The position numbers and the translations under genes are program-made. Positions 24,336-38,000 of a DNA stretch of 64,000 bases are shown one piece after another; within the stretch, counting starts at the first letter, position 1, and every line of letters starts with the position of its first letter. The stretch is from Lactarius indigo (Eukaryota > Basidiomycota > Agaricomycetes > Russulales > Russulaceae), in NCBI GenBank assembly GCA_025766275.1, contig JAFKAC010000007.1, positions 186,001 through 250,000 on the forward strand, read 5' to 3'. A model generated the notes under the pieces. The model did no database searches. It saw only the letters and a program-made list of their open reading frames with translations, and was not told the DNA's origin.

Positions 24336-24944
24336 CTACTTCGCCCCTGCACTCGAGAACTAGAGACTGCAATGAGCCAAGAGAAACCAACGCCAATCAT
24401 CTGGGATACACACCTTCGTTACCGACTTAGTCCCCTCAGAAATAGCATGCTTCGACAATTCTCCAGGAAGAATAAGACGGACAGCAGTTTGAATCTCGCG
24501 AGAGGAAATCGTCGACTTCTTAGAGTACGCAGCAAGTTCTGAATAGACATTAGACCATGCTTCTACCACGAATGCGAATGACTCACTTGAGGCCTCCGTG
24601 GCGATGCGCTCGAAAATGTCGTTGACAAACGAGTTCAAGATCGCCATGGCCTTGTTAGAAATACCAGTATCGGGGTGCACTTGCTTAAGTACTATCACCG
24701 CTCAAAAGTTAGAGCCATTCTGATCCGAAGTATAATCACACACACCTTTATAAATGTAGGATGAGTATGTCTCTTTGCGAAGCTTGCGGCGCTTCTTCTT
24801 TGTGTCATCAGTAGCTGCTGCTACTGCTGCCTTAGAAGTCTTCTTTGCAGCCTTCGAGCCCTCGGTCGTCTTCGCTGGCGCTTTAGAAGCAGTACCACTT
24901 GAAGCAGGGGCTTTGCCAGCAGTCGAAGCAGGTTTGGGTGCCAT
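24336..24944 (-). CDS. Histone H2B
   Basis: Core histone that pairs with H2A in the nucleosome. The lysine/alanine-rich tail ([17 protein letters not shown]...) leads into [20 protein letters not shown]. The histone fold follows with [20 protein letters not shown] and [20 protein letters not shown], then [15 protein letters not shown] and the end FSSAGAK. Three introns are required: one after YIYK (donor AAAG/GTGTGT), one of 51 nt that removes an apparent insertion inside EASKLAAY, and one just before FSSAGAK. With these removed every residue fits the family. The lysine in the C-terminal helix (KSVTK) is the known monoubiquitination site region. It is transcribed divergently from H2A. Confidence 0.95.
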
Positions 24945-25241
24945 GAAGATTAATTGTGCGGGGCAGAGGGTGACAGTCGTATGAAGGAGAGATAATGAGC
25001 TCAGCGGGGCATTACAGGTGATATATATAGTCACACGTGACTTTGTGACTATTTGTCCTCGTAAACGACGCGTGACACGACGCGTTCTGCTTTGTTGATT
25101 ACTGAACCTTAATTGCTGTTATCACAACTCGCCTGTCCTATTTAAGTCCTCGACCCCCGCAATTTTGTTCCCGTTCATCGCTCTCTCCACCAATCCACCA
25201 CTCTTTTTCTATACGCTAACCACTCGACAATCTCCTGAATC
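24945..25241. promoter_or_regulatory. Shared H2B-H2A divergent promoter
   Basis: 297 bp separate the two start codons. A TATA-like run TATATATATAG lies at about 25019-25030 toward H2B, and TATTTAAG at about 25139-25146 toward H2A. Between them sit the two ACGCGT boxes and a CACGTGAC word (about 25034). The layout suggests coupled expression of both histones. Confidence 0.7.
25065..25085. promoter_or_regulatory. Tandem MluI cell-cycle boxes (ACGCGT x2)
   Basis: The 9-mer ACGACGCGT occurs twice, at 25065-25073 and 25077-25085, giving ACGCGT cores 12 bp apart, close to one helical turn. ACGCGT is the known core site of the G1/S factor MBF in yeasts. Use in this fungus is inferred. Confidence 0.6.
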
Positions 25242-25815
<574 letters not shown>

Positions 25816-26175
25816 ACAGCTTGTCCATGTATCATTACTGTATCACTATGCCTTTCCTATCCTATTTGGGTTTTCGATCGCGCACCATATCTTCAGTTTC
25901 CATATGAACTATCCTTAGTGAGAGAGCGAAACTAGTTGCACTTGCGTTCGGTGGATCGTAGATGACGTCAATTAACTCCATACCTTCGGTTGAATCGTCA
26001 ATAGAACAACAAACGGATGATACTGTTCACGACGGAAGGATGGACACAAAGGTGATGCAGAATTGTAGCAGGGAACATTGGAGATGTTAACTCCATGTGT
26101 TTTACTACTCCCAAGGCAAGAGCCTACAGGTATCTGCAAATGCAACGAGTGCACATCTATTTTACAATAAAATAA
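25816..26175. other. Convergent spacer H2A / HECT-like gene
   Basis: No gene is seen in 360 bp. It presumably holds the two facing 3' ends; a plus-strand AATAAAATAATTATG at about 26166-26179 lies at the minus-strand stop and is T/A-rich. Confidence 0.4.
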
Positions 26176-29100
26176 TTATGCCCGTAAAAGCCACCCTACG
26201 TCGAGCCCCGTCATGGAACGCATACCCTCTGGGTAGCACGCATTGCTCTCCCTCAGTAGCACCGCGATTTGTGTACACGTGTCCTTTGGGTACATCAGCT
26301 GTTCTGCCTGTGGGAAACCGGGGTAACGGTCCAACATGTTCCCCAGGTCCGTGTCCGACATAGAAGGACCCAGGATCTTGAATAACACCTTTGCCGCTTG
26401 GATAGTGCCGTGCTCGGCCAGGAGATAGTTTTTGCTGGCCTTGTACGACAAACGCATGCTCGGCTTGAAGAGCCAGATCTTTTTTTTAAGGAATGAGCCA
26501 AACTGAGGTCAAATGCCGGATATAGGAACGACGTACAAGAATCCGTGGACGCTCTTCCTCCTCATCCAGGACAACGAACCGATACGTCGCGTGCGCACGC
26601 ACGAGCTCCGCCATGTCTTCGACGATGTATGCAGAGAGTGGTATTCTGCACGGGCTAACGATGAAATCTCAGACTGGAAATCCAGAAAGTAGCCGAAGAG
26701 ATGATACCTACGCAGCGGATGGGCTGACAGGTCGTATGGCATACTTGACGAACCTATATACGGTGGTCGTCTCACCAAACTCTGTGACACGGTCCTGATA
26801 GCGTCCACACAATGTCCCACACATACACCGGACCGAGCGCCATTCTTCCCCATGCTGTAAGGGTAGTGTAAGTAAATACGGCCGTCGAATTGAAAAATAT
26901 CAAAGAAAGAGGAGAAAGATAGAAAGCTGTGTTCTCGCGCGTAGCTCCCGCAGACGTGTACCTCTGCAACACGAGAGTTGTTGGACGAGCAACTAGCAGG
27001 GATACCCTGCAATTTTTCTTGGACGGTTTGTATCAGCCGGAAGCAGTGCCTGCCAACTCCACTACCCCGACCTAACCGCTACCACCCGAAACATTCCAAA
27101 CCATCGTGGGCTTCGAACGCACAAGACGCAACGGTGGTTAGAGCAGTAGAGGTGGCCACTGGTAGGGAAATTCGCCAGAGCCGGCCTTCTTTACGTCCAT
27201 GTACCCGAACCGATGTAACAGTACTCATGAAATGAAGCTCACCTTGTTCCTCTCCGCGGGCCACAGGTTGGCACTTACGGTTGCAGACTTGTCGAATAAA
27301 AGATAACTTCCGCCCACCAATGCTTGCCCGCTTTGCGGCCAAAGTCCCTTCGCGTGCCTGGCAACTTGGGCGTTGAGCGTCTGGTCTGCGTGGCACATCC
27401 ACACATCCACGAGCTCCGTCCAGTGCTCGCTCGGCAAGTCGTCGTATCGTACGATCCGCGATCCATGTACAAGTGGTAACGAACACGAGGCGCAGATGAA
27501 GCTCGTAGGGGCGCGGCTGCGGAGTTGCTCCGCATCGAGGAGCGGGAGGGGCTCGGCCTTGGGCAACGGGGAGTCTACGGCGGCAACCTTGACTTCATAG
27601 TGCAGACCTTGCACACGCACTTCTGGTGTGCCGGGCTTAGTACGGACGGGAAGGGCGAGAGTGGGGGACTCGATCGTGCCACTACGTAAGACGAGTGTGG
27701 AGTTCGACCCGTCTGCGAGATTATTGGAATTGCTGACGACGAATGCTTCAAGATTGACACCGGGGGTGAGACCGGAGACGTTGAGGAAGGCGAGAACGTG
27801 TCGCAGATTCTCGTGATGCTCCGCCACGTAGGACACCTGTAATTCAGAGGGTGCTGCGGTAGGAGAGGTCAACAAGAAGGATACATGAGAGGAAAGGACG
27901 CGAAAACGCACCAAATGAAGAGCCTTTTCCAGCAGAACTAGACCGACGTGACAATGTCTCCCTGATCGAGCGCGGCGCGCTCTCTACATTGCCTGACTTA
28001 GAGCCGGTTGGTAACAACCAGCTAAGTGAAGGGGCGGACATGCTACGATTGCGTAGGCCTTTGATCTTAGTCAGATGAGGAGGTGTGCTAGGTATGGACA
28101 GAGTGGCAGGCTGCTCTCTCGCAGCCTCGTTGAGGGAAAGGAGTGTATTTGGGTCCGGCGGGGGTTGGAGCGCAGGAGGGACAGATTCACGGATAAACTC
28201 TGGAAGTGTTAACAACGCATCTGGATCTTTTGGCCGAAAAGAGGAAAAAGTTGCGTCTTGTGCGTGCATGCGGCGAGCGCCAGAGTGTTCAGCTAGTCTA
28301 TCAACGAAGTCTTGTCGCTAACAAGACGAATAAAGATGCTCAGGAAAAATCTCGGGATGGCGCGGCTTAATGGATGAAGCATACCTTCTTGACGTCACGT
28401 TGGCGCGCACGCTCGATCCGCGCGTCCATGTCACCCAAAGTGACCGTCTGGTCTACAAGCTTGCGTTCGGATGCACGACCGATCATGTCAACAATGCGCT
28501 CAAGCTCTCTTTCTCTCTGCTTTCCTGCAGAAACAGACGCAGCCTGTGCGCGAGCATTTTCAAGCTGTCGAAGTTTGGATGATTTGAGTTCAACACGTTG
28601 GTTATGTAGCTGAGGTGCCACGCGATATAACCGATCGATGGCTGTAGTAACCGCGTCCAGGTCAAGTCGCATCTTCTCGTCCATGGACATCCGGCCTGAA
28701 CTACTTGCCAAGGTTTTGGTATCAGACATGAATGATTCCTGGTCGGGGTCATAGTCTGGTGGGAGCTCAGTATCATGGCCAAGAAAGTCATATTGTGGGG
28801 GATCTGAGAAGCTAAAGTGGACTCTGTCCTCTTCACGCTGGCGGCAAAGATCGAGGACTATTTCGAGATTCTCGTCGACACGAACCCAGAGCAGTGCCCT
28901 TTCTACGGCAACAACAGGAGGCAATGTCCCTTCAGTGTCTGATTGATCGTGACGTTGTGACTGAAACTCGCTGAGTTGGCGAGTTAACGCGTCAAAGTTT
29001 CCAAAGGAAGGTATGGAGTCATCAAGACCATGAGCACTCGTTGAAACCATGGACGAGGGTGGAGCGAGTGCTGATAGCCGGTTAAGATCGGTGAGGAGAG

Positions 29101-29725
29101 TGACAAGAGCATGAGCGAGACGGGTATCTTGGGTGCGCAAAGACGAACTTCGAGCGTCGAGGCGATCAGAGAGCTCGCGTAGGAGGGCTGTGTCGTCGTC
29201 TCGTGGAGCAATTTGGGTCATCTCGGGGGTAATGACCGAATTACGTAGATTCACGACAAGGGTGCGCAAAGCCGACGCAGGGCTAGAGGGATCAAATGGT
29301 GCAGTCAAGGAGGAAGAGGAGGGCGGTGCAACGACAGAATGGCCATGGTCTAGTGAAAGTGGAGAGAGGAGGTCGTTGAGTGTAGTAAGAACGGAGACTT
29401 GCACACGCGATATTGAAGGGACAACATCTTGATCCTGCACAGAAAGTCGCGCAGGAGACGAGGAACGAGGACGAAGAAGGGTTGTACCCGCATGGGAGGC
29501 CGGAGACAAATGCTCTTGTCCCAGAATGCGGGATGGGATGGGTGTGACGGGACTGGATTGTGAAGAACGGAGAATGTAAGCGCGGTCGGTAGGAGAGAAT
29601 GGAGAGGGAACGGAAGAGGTTATAGGAAGAGGATCATCTGATTGTACATGTACATCGACCAGGTGAGACTTTGTGAGAGTAGCCATATCGACCTCAGGCT
29701 GTTCTGAGTGTTCCGCGGGTCCCAT
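26176..29725 (-). CDS. HECT-like E3 ligase (UBE3D type) with long N-terminus
   Basis: The C-terminal half matches the E2-binding HECT-like family (UBE3D). It has PTSFICASCSLPLV, DLPSEHWTELVDVWMCHADQ with the Cys/His metal-type residues, GGSYLLFDKS, CMCGTLCGRYQD and AELVRAHATYRFVVLDEEEE. A last segment, EHGTIQAAKVLFKILGPSMS, follows. Family members bind E2-ubiquitin and are linked to cyclin B or ribosome-related turnover. Ahead of it, one exon of about 450 codons (29725-28382) encodes a Ser/Pro-rich start and then a helical part (ERALLWVRVDENLEIVLDLC, SKLRQLENARAQAASVSAGK). Splices AAG/GTATGC...TTAG/CGA and TTTG/GTGCG...GCAG/CA keep one frame into the HECT-like part, so this is one gene. The combined protein is far longer than the roughly 390 residues of UBE3D. 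ATG 29725 was chosen; 29683 is possible. It is divergent from the first WD40 gene, 246 bp away. Confidence 0.75.
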
Positions 29726-29971
29726 CCTATAACGCCTATTTCCCACGTGTAAGTTAACCAAATACGGTTATGGATCACTTCATATGTCGTATGTCGTAAA
29801 TCCAATTTTTTATATAAAGCGTAAACATGGCCTTATACCAGCGGACAACCCCTCGCATACAGTCCCCCTCTTTCACGCCTTTTACGAACATTCACTTCAT
29901 TCCTCACGTCCTCACTAGCAACGCATATATCCTGACGTCATTTCACGATATTCATGATCACAACTTAAAGC
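29726..29971. promoter_or_regulatory. Divergent promoter, HECT-like gene and WD40 array
   Basis: 246 bp between two divergent ATGs. AT-rich near 29805-29820 (TTTTTTATATAAAG, a TATA-like word). No further motif is claimed. Confidence 0.4.
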
Positions 29972-32900
29972 ATGCCTGCCCGTAAGGACACGCTCGTCCA
30001 ACTTTTACCGTTCTCATTCAACCAAAATTACCATAGCACCAGTCTCCAGTGTGATACCAAGCCATATAACCGATTTCAATGCCGTGCCAGCGCCAGATCC
30101 CAAACCAGCCTCCGCTGGAAATTCTAGGAGGAGACGGGCATTAATGACTTTGTTAGATGTCCTCGGCGAGCTCACTAAAGATGAAGATCTCGGTGCCATC
30201 GGTAGGTTGCTTCTGTCTTTTGTACTACTCACGACAGCTGACAATAATTTGCAGGTGGTCGAGGTCAGCAACCTAGCTTCGAGGACGACCGAGACGTCCG
30301 TATGTATTATCGCTGATGTTTCTCACATGCCCAATACTAATTACCATTGAAATAGCTAGTGTCGACGAGCATCTTCAGCAAGTCGGCGCGGAATCGTTTG
30401 ACCTGTTTCAAAGGTGTGCCGCCACACCTCAGTCACGTGTTCGTTCATCATGAATGCACACCCGGTGCGTTGATTAATGCAGGAGAGTGAACAACTTGGA
30501 CAAGGAGGTGAGTGAAGTCGATCGAAGTGTTAGCCGGACCCAGGGTCCGATCACCCCTGTCACTTGTTTCAGCTCCGTAACTTCTCCAACGCAGCCCGTC
30601 AACTTGGCAGTTCCGTTGGTATCATGTCGTCTGCCTTCCACCTTCGCGAACGCCTTGCCCAGATTGCATGGCTCTTCCGCGAAAATGCAGCGGACCTTTT
30701 CCCCCGCAAGGTCTCTCATCAATCCACTACAGAATCGGCTGTAAACCCGGACGTTCTCCCTAGGCGAAAACGGGCTCGCTCCAAAGCGCCACCCCACGTG
30801 CGCAGACCACTCATCCTTGAAAAGCTCGACCCTGAGGACTTCCCACACCAACTTGCGCTCTTCGCTAGGGACGTTATCACTTTCTTGCATTGCCTCAACG
30901 AGTTTCCGGAGTTCACAGACGAAGCTTTGAACGCATCCATTGTTGCTTTCGAAGGAGATCTTAAGGTTCGCTCTCATCATATTCTACTGATGGTCAATGG
31001 GTATTAAATCTGTTGCTAGTATTGGGCGTCCTGCTTGAAAGTCTATGAAGGTGAGCCACTGCACACCTGCATTGTTCGGTGCTAACCCTCACACAGGCCA
31101 ATTCAGGTATCCCGCTGTTCAGCGGTATCTTCATGACCTTGTATCAGAGATAGGCGAACACGTAGAGTCAATCACCTCCTCTCTCTCCGTATTCATCGAG
31201 ATCGGTTCGTCCTGTTTTGGGTAATCCATAGCTGTATTGTCCAACCCGTACCTTTTTTCGATTTTAGGCGTTCCAACGATCCGATTCGCCCAAAACCACG
31301 GCGCTACCAACCTTCTCAATCTATCCACCGTGGCGACCTTCTTCTCTGCCGTCACCGCGACGACATTACAATACACTTTCGACAGTCATAGCACACCCCT
31401 CGAGGATGCAGTGAATGCCTTTTGGTTCACCTCTATGGTATTCAGTATCGCTGCTGCCGTCAACAGTCTCCTGGGGTTGACCTGGAAACAGGCCATGTAG
31501 TATGTCACCACTCGCATGTACTCCATCCTCTCTAAAACATTTTCGATCAGTCGCTCACCGGGCCATAGGGTCCCCTGGTGGGTTCTGATCTGGATCAAGC
31601 GTTCCCCTCTCGTCTTTCTCGTGCTGTCAGTAGCTTGCTTTTCAGTCGGGTTTGTGCTGTTTGCCTATTCGTCTCAGCAGGCACGCTCCTTTTGCGCTCT
31701 TATCATCTCATCCACTCATCCTGATTATTTCCTACCTCAGAATTCTGCGGTAGCCACTGTCACCACTGTCTTCACAGCGTTCAGCTCCTTTGGGCTAGTT
31801 GCGGTGTCCGCTTGGTTCGCATCTGAACGCTGGGTCTTCTCTCGTCACAACGGCAAGAAGTGGCTGCAAGACTCACTCGACGACTGGTGGGACGCGATGA
31901 TGTCCATTCCGCCTTTCCACCAGTTCGTCGAGTGCCTGCACGTCCTTGGACTGTGGACCTCATCGGTGTCACGCGGTACCCGTGCCGCGGCAACTCACGC
32001 TGGTTCGGCTGTAAATTCGTTCTTTCACCGCCGCTCCACGGAGACGTTGCATCCGTCGTCCTCCGAGAACTCCCTTCCTAGCGCGGCTTCTCCGGAACGT
32101 ATAGTTCCCAACTTGCCACGCACACGTTACGGTTCTGAAAACTCGTTCACTGTATCGTCGTCTCCAATCCCCCCCGCCACTGTTGCCAAGTCGACGCATG
32201 GCTCCACTGTTTCGTTTGCACATCCCAGCGAAAAGCCATCGGGGACCCCAAGTACCCCCACATCATCTGCGCCTTCGCGAGGTCGTTTTGCTCAGACTGT
32301 TCGCAACGTCATCAAGATGCAACAGGCTGCTATGCAGCACACTGCGCGCACTACACGCACCATGTCGCCCACTTTGTTATCACCTGATACAATACATCGC
32401 AAGGACACTCAGCCCATGCCCATGCAGAGCTCTAGAGTGGCAGGCCTCGTGCCGAAATTACGTGGCCTCGAGCCGACACAAGACCTGGCAGCACACCAGG
32501 CGCTAGTCCGACACCTGCAATTCTCACCCAATGGAAAATTCTTGGCTACTTCAAGGTTTGCATTCACTTGTCAGAGTAGGAGGGATATCGCATGATTGAC
32601 CGACCCTCCACGGTATAGTTGGGACCGCACGGCTGTCATATTCAATACAGGGGCAAGCATATGCCTATCCTCGAGGCTAGTGTTGTCTAAGGCTTGTGTT
32701 TGATAGGTACCGTTTACCCACCATCGGACGCTCGCCCATCCTTCGGGATTCGTCAGTCAAGTCGCATGGTGGGTCTTCTCAGCTCTTTCCGTCACTATCT
32801 ACCTTGTGCCGATCAAATGTACAAGGTCACCGAGCGGAAACCTCGTTCTGACAAAGCTCACCCGCTCAATCAAGGTCTGGACTGAGGTTCGTCTTGCTTA

Positions 32901-34248
32901 TAATCACTTTTTCCATTACATCGTCCAACTTCTCTTGCGTCCAGGCAGGCGTATGTAGCAAAACAATTGATCGGTATCGTCCGGTGCAGGCTATCTGCTG
33001 GCTGCCGGGCGGTGAAGGTAAGCCTCCGAACTTCTCGCTGCAAGTCACATCCCGAATTCTGCAATGGTCCAGCGTTCATGTCCGTAGAAGGCGGTGACGT
33101 CACCAAGCTGGTAGCCCAACCTACTGATTTCCCGTTGTCACAGAAGGACTAATCTTCATTCAGGACATAACTGGCAAAGTCTTGGACACATATCACTTTG
33201 ACCGTCTCATGATACATGACGTCTCTGTGACACAAGATGGACAACGGTTACTTGGTGTGGGGACGCTGCTCTCTTCCGGTGATGGCTTGCAACCCAGTAG
33301 ATGCCGGGCGGAAAAACGAATCATATGTGGGTATCCCTGTCCCATGAGTGTTGGATCCTGTCTGAGGTAGCAGCGCAGCATATAATTTGGATCGGAAGGA
33401 GATCGAAAAGTAGGACCCTGACAGCGCGTTAACGACGAACGTTGCTGATATTATGCAATAATACAGCCAAGTACCAGTTCTCCACGACATTCGACACATC
33501 ACGCTGGCGCGCAGTGGGCATTTCGCTCTGGTCAGCTGCGAGTTCAAGGTGACCATATCCTCAAGTGATACCGGTCAAGGTGGCTGATAGCCCTCTTCTT
33601 AGGCTCCTCCCCAACTGTGGAAGCTGGAGATGATGAAGGATAGAAACAGGCCCGTAGCTCCGGCTGCAAGTCGGCTGTCACTTCGGCATACTTACATGCC
33701 AAAATCTCCCGTAGATTTTGCCGGACCTAGTCATTTCGGGGGCAAGGACGATCAGCTAGTGCTTTGCGCTGGTAAAGGTTCGCTTACTGAAGCGGTATCG
33801 ACGATTTCTTTCGCTTATTATTGTTGCAGCCGGAGATATTCACATATGGGACCGCGAATCAGGGGCGTTACTACACCACGTCCGCGCACAATCACTCGGA
33901 GGCGGCGACTTGACTTGCGTCGCTTGGAACCCTGCGGCTGACCCTTTCATGTTCGCAACGGGCTCCCACGATGGTGCTGTGCGCATATGGACTACTCAAT
34001 TGACGCCGCATTTTCACATGCGCAGAATATCAGGCAGCGTGACGCCTCTCAGCGACACCTCATCGCAACTGCAGCTCGACTTCGAGCCGCGCGCAGAGAG
34101 TTCAACCGGACAACAGCGATTCGAAAATGTCCTATTGCGCGTTGAAACGCCAGTCGAGTCTAGCGAGGGCCCGGCTGGCCAATCTTCGGAACACACGATC
34201 GTGTTCTCCACTCCACGAGCAGGAGGTACATACCCGACGCACTTGTAG
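29972..34248 (+). CDS. Membrane-anchored WD40 protein, array copy A
   Basis: First of three tandem paralogues. A 10-nt first exon (ATG CCT GCC C) and a 55-nt intron (29982-30036) lead in frame into the conserved N-terminus. A helical region follows, with RERLAQIAWLFRENAADLFP and LNEFPEFTDEALNASIVAFE. Four hydrophobic segments follow: NLLNLSTVATFFSAVTATTL, AFWFTSMVFSIAAAVNSLLG, SPLVFLVLSVACFSVGFVLF and TTVFTAFSSFGLVAVSAWF. Then comes a Ser/Pro-rich linker of about 200 residues. The C-terminus is a WD40 propeller: AHQALVRHLQFSPNGKFLAT, ICWLPGGE, GKVLDTYHFDRL, CAGKAGDIHIWDRESG, and DLTCVAWNPAADPFMFATGS with HDGAVRIW. Blade order resembles WDR26/Gid7, without LisH-CTLH. About 15 introns. Function unknown. 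Confidence 0.75.
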
Positions 34249-35073
34249 CCGCCCGCGAAGATCGAACCTCGAAGTTGGTTACCCTTATCTCTATCCGTTG
34301 TTGTTTCTGACACGTGTTTGTTAACATACTTTACATACTATTGCATGGAATACACATTGCATACATGATATTCAAAATCTTCCGTGGATCGCGCGCTCCA
34401 GTCGACCATTATGTGCGAGTTGCGTGAACGCGGGTGATACGGGGTCTTGCATGCATGGTTCGAGCGCCCATATACTGATAATAGTGATAAGCCCTAATCG
34501 CGAAGTGACTGTGGCCATCTCATTCGAGACTGTCTGGAAGGTTCAATTCCCTCGGTTGTTTCACTTGCGCACGGCTTCTTCACAGGCTTCAATTCCCAGC
34601 GTTATCTTCTCTGTGTTGTTTCCCATCGGGGGGCGGATTCCTCAAATTGCTCTCTAATCACGGACCTCTCTAAGCGAATAAAAAAAAAAGTATCAACCCT
34701 CGGTGTTGCCCTTGCGTCAGAGGACGTAACGGGACAGACATGACGTGGCCTCATGCATGATCCCACATAATCGGTACTGGCACGCGCAGGACATACCTAT
34801 ATGCAGGACGTATATGTCGGTCACATATCCCAGAGGGCGACTGCACTCACCTTATCCACGCCTCACGTCCCCTTTGGAAGCCGTCCCAACTACATCCACG
34901 ATCACCACGAGACTTTGCACGGATCAGCACGAATAGAAATTCGCGACGTCTTTTAGTGTTGAACACTCTTACTTTCGGGGCTCGGCGACGGTCGGGGCAT
35001 TGCTCTTGACGACCGAAAGACTGGTCCACTAGAAAAACCCATCAGCTATTCGCTGCCACACAGCGTTTGAAAA
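34249..35073. other. Spacer between WD40 copies A and B
   Basis: 825 bp without a supported gene; 3' end of copy A and promoter of copy B. An A10 run lies near 34680. Confidence 0.4.
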
Positions 35074-38000
35074 ATGACATACTGTCGTCGCCCAGAACCC
35101 GTTTTCATCGACGTAGACAGCGTCTTTGAGCCTCCAGGAGGGCGAAATGTTCGGAGGGAGCCGACAATGTCGAAACTTCTGGACGCACTCAATGAGCTGG
35201 GCAAGCAGGACCGCAACGAAGTTGATCACACTGGTTTGTTCTATCCCGTTCATACTCATTCGCCAGTCGTTGGTCACATTGACTATTATACCTCATAAAC
35301 CACAGATGTTGTGCAACACGCGAGCTTTGAGGATGACGGAGACGTTCGTAAGTTGGGCGTCAAGACGTCCGTCACATGTTCTAACTAGCAGTGCACTCGG
35401 AATAGCCGGCGTGAACGAACAGCTCCAGCAAGCTGGTGCAGATGCATTCAACCGATTTCAAAGGTGCGCCCATGCAACGGTGATCTTGCGCGACCCGATT
35501 GTCAGTGTCTCATGTCGCTTGTCTGGCTTTCTAGGAGAGTCAACGACCTCGACAAAGAGGTACTGTATCCAAATCCTTTCACTATTCACCATCTCTACAT
35601 TCGCGCGCGCTCACATGATCGCAATGTGCCTTTCATCAGCTGCGGACTTGCGTCAACGCTACCCGACAACTTGGGAGCTCCGTCGCTATCCTGGCTTCCG
35701 TGTTCCAACTCCGCGGTCGTTTGACTCAAATTTCTTTTCTTTTCCGAGAGAACGCGGCAAGTCTGTACCCACGAAAAGTCGTACGTCTACCGAGGGAATC
35801 TCTGGTGGGCCGGAGTAAGCTCCCGAGGCGCAGGCTCGATAGACTGCGTACCTCTCAAGCACGTGGCAGACGGCGCCTGGAGCTTGACAAACTTAACCTC
35901 GAAGACTTCCCGCAACAGCTCGAGCTATTTGCGTCCGATTTGTCGACGTTTTCGTTTAGCCTCAATGAATTCCCGGAGTTCACAGACAAAGCCATTGACG
36001 CGCCTATCACCGCATTTGAAGATGACCTCAGGGTAGGGCCCGGGCCATTGTCTGATTGCTATGAGCATTCGTGCTAAAAATATGTCTAGTATTGGGCCTC
36101 TTGCCTAATAGCTTATGAAGGTACAGAGTCTTCACCACTCCGTGTAGTACACACCATCAGTTCCTTACGGTTACGAAGGCAAACTCAGATCGCCCGCTGT
36201 TCAGAGATATCTACACGAGTTGATGACAGACGTGAGCGAACATCTCAGCTCCGTTAGCGCAGCGTTATCCATGTTTATTGAAGTTGGTCAGTCGCCATGG
36301 GTGTCTTTCGTTACGTTGTTTGAAACTAACCCATGATGCAGGCATCCCAACGATCCGTTTCGCACAACAACATGTGGCCAGCAATTTTCTGAATCTCTCA
36401 ACCATCGCGACATTTTTCTCTGCAGTTACTGCAACAACCCTACAATACTCCTACCAAAACGTTGGCACGGGCACTGCAGATGCCGTCAACGCATTCTGGT
36501 TTACATCCATGGTATTCAGCATTGCTGCCGCCGTCAACAGTCTCCTCGGGTTGACGTGGAGGCAATCCGTATAGTACGCCGAAACAATGAACCTTTGTGT
36601 CCTCCCCTAACTCTCTCTCCCAGTCGTTCTCCAGGGCACCACGTTCCCTGGTGGGTTTTGATCTGGCTCAAGCGCTCGCCCCTCGTGTTTCTCGTGCTTT
36701 CGGTGGCGTGCTTTTCCATCGGCCTCGTTCTCTTCACATACTCTTCGCGGCAGGTGCGTCTATATTCGATTGTTCGAAATGGGCCGTGCATGTACCGACT
36801 GCGAATACAGAATTATACAGTCTCTGTGATTACGACGGTCTTCACTGCATTCAGCAGCTTCGGCCTAGTTGCGGTTTCTATGTGGTTCATATTCGAACGC
36901 TGGGTTTATGCCCGCCACAGGGGCTCAAAGTGGCTCCGGGACTCTCTGGATGAATGCTGGGTGGCCATCGTGGATGTCGTGTCTCGCCGTCGATTTCTTT
37001 CAGCCGTTCATTGCACGAGGGATGCCCTAAAATCTGCGAAATCCTCTTTAATCAAGTTCTTTCGACCTCACACCACCACTGAAATAATAATAGCTCCTTC
37101 ACCTTCATGGAGCTCGCTGACTCATGCCCCCTCTTCCGTTGCGAGAACTATACCTAATACCCTCGCAGAGCCTCAGAGAACTCGTTCCTCGTCCCCAATT
37201 CCCCACGTAAATACTGAAACTCAATCCTCGGGCCAACATCTCCCTGAAGAAACGAGCGACGAGGCCGCTCCGCCGGTCGCTATGCCGGCACGGCGTGCAC
37301 GTTTCGTGCAGGCCATTCGTTCCGTGATCGTAGCGCAACAGGGTCCCACGGGAATACCACGACCGCCACCGAACGTACTTAGCCCCGAAGGCGTGCGTCA
37401 GGAAGAACTACTCGGACTCATTCGCAGTTCGCGGGTGGCTAGGTTGGCTCCAAAGCTAAGAGGCTTTGCCCCCACTCAAGAGTTTGCCGCACATCAAGCG
37501 TTGGTGCGCCACTTACAATTTTCGCCCAACGGAAAGTTCTTGGCAACTTCGAGGTTGGCGCCATTTTTCGATTGCCTTGAGGCTATCACTAATGATTCCA
37601 TTTCGAAGCTGGGATAATACATCCGCCATTTTCAGCACCAATGTAAGCCCGGCTCGACGATGGGATTCATGGCACTTCCACTAACGCCTGGAATGCAGGA
37701 CCCATTTTCTCCCCATCGTACGCTCTCCCACCCAAGTTTTGTGAATCAGGTCGCATGGTTGTCTTACTTCTTCTGATTTCCTAGCTATCTGCTGATTGAC
37801 TATTGAAGGTCACCATCAGGTACCCTACTTTTGACGAAGCTCGCGCGCTCTATAAGACTCTGGACAGATGTTCGTCTATCAAACCCCCGACCTTTCAGCT
37901 ATCTCATGAGATCGTAGATAGGCACCTGTCGTCAAACCATCGATCGGAACACTTCGATACATTCCGTTCGCTGGTTGCCAGGTAGCGAAGGTCGGCTCGA

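Noticed and set aside
24540..24595. Seventeen-residue insertion inside the H2B histone fold
   Set aside because: It is a 51-nt GT-AG intron; removal restores the exact EASKLAAY family sequence.
30051..30144. Apparent loss of the start codon (ATG to GTG) in WD40 copy A
   Set aside because: An upstream ATG at 29972 with a 55-nt GT-AG intron gives an in-frame start, so the gene need not be broken.
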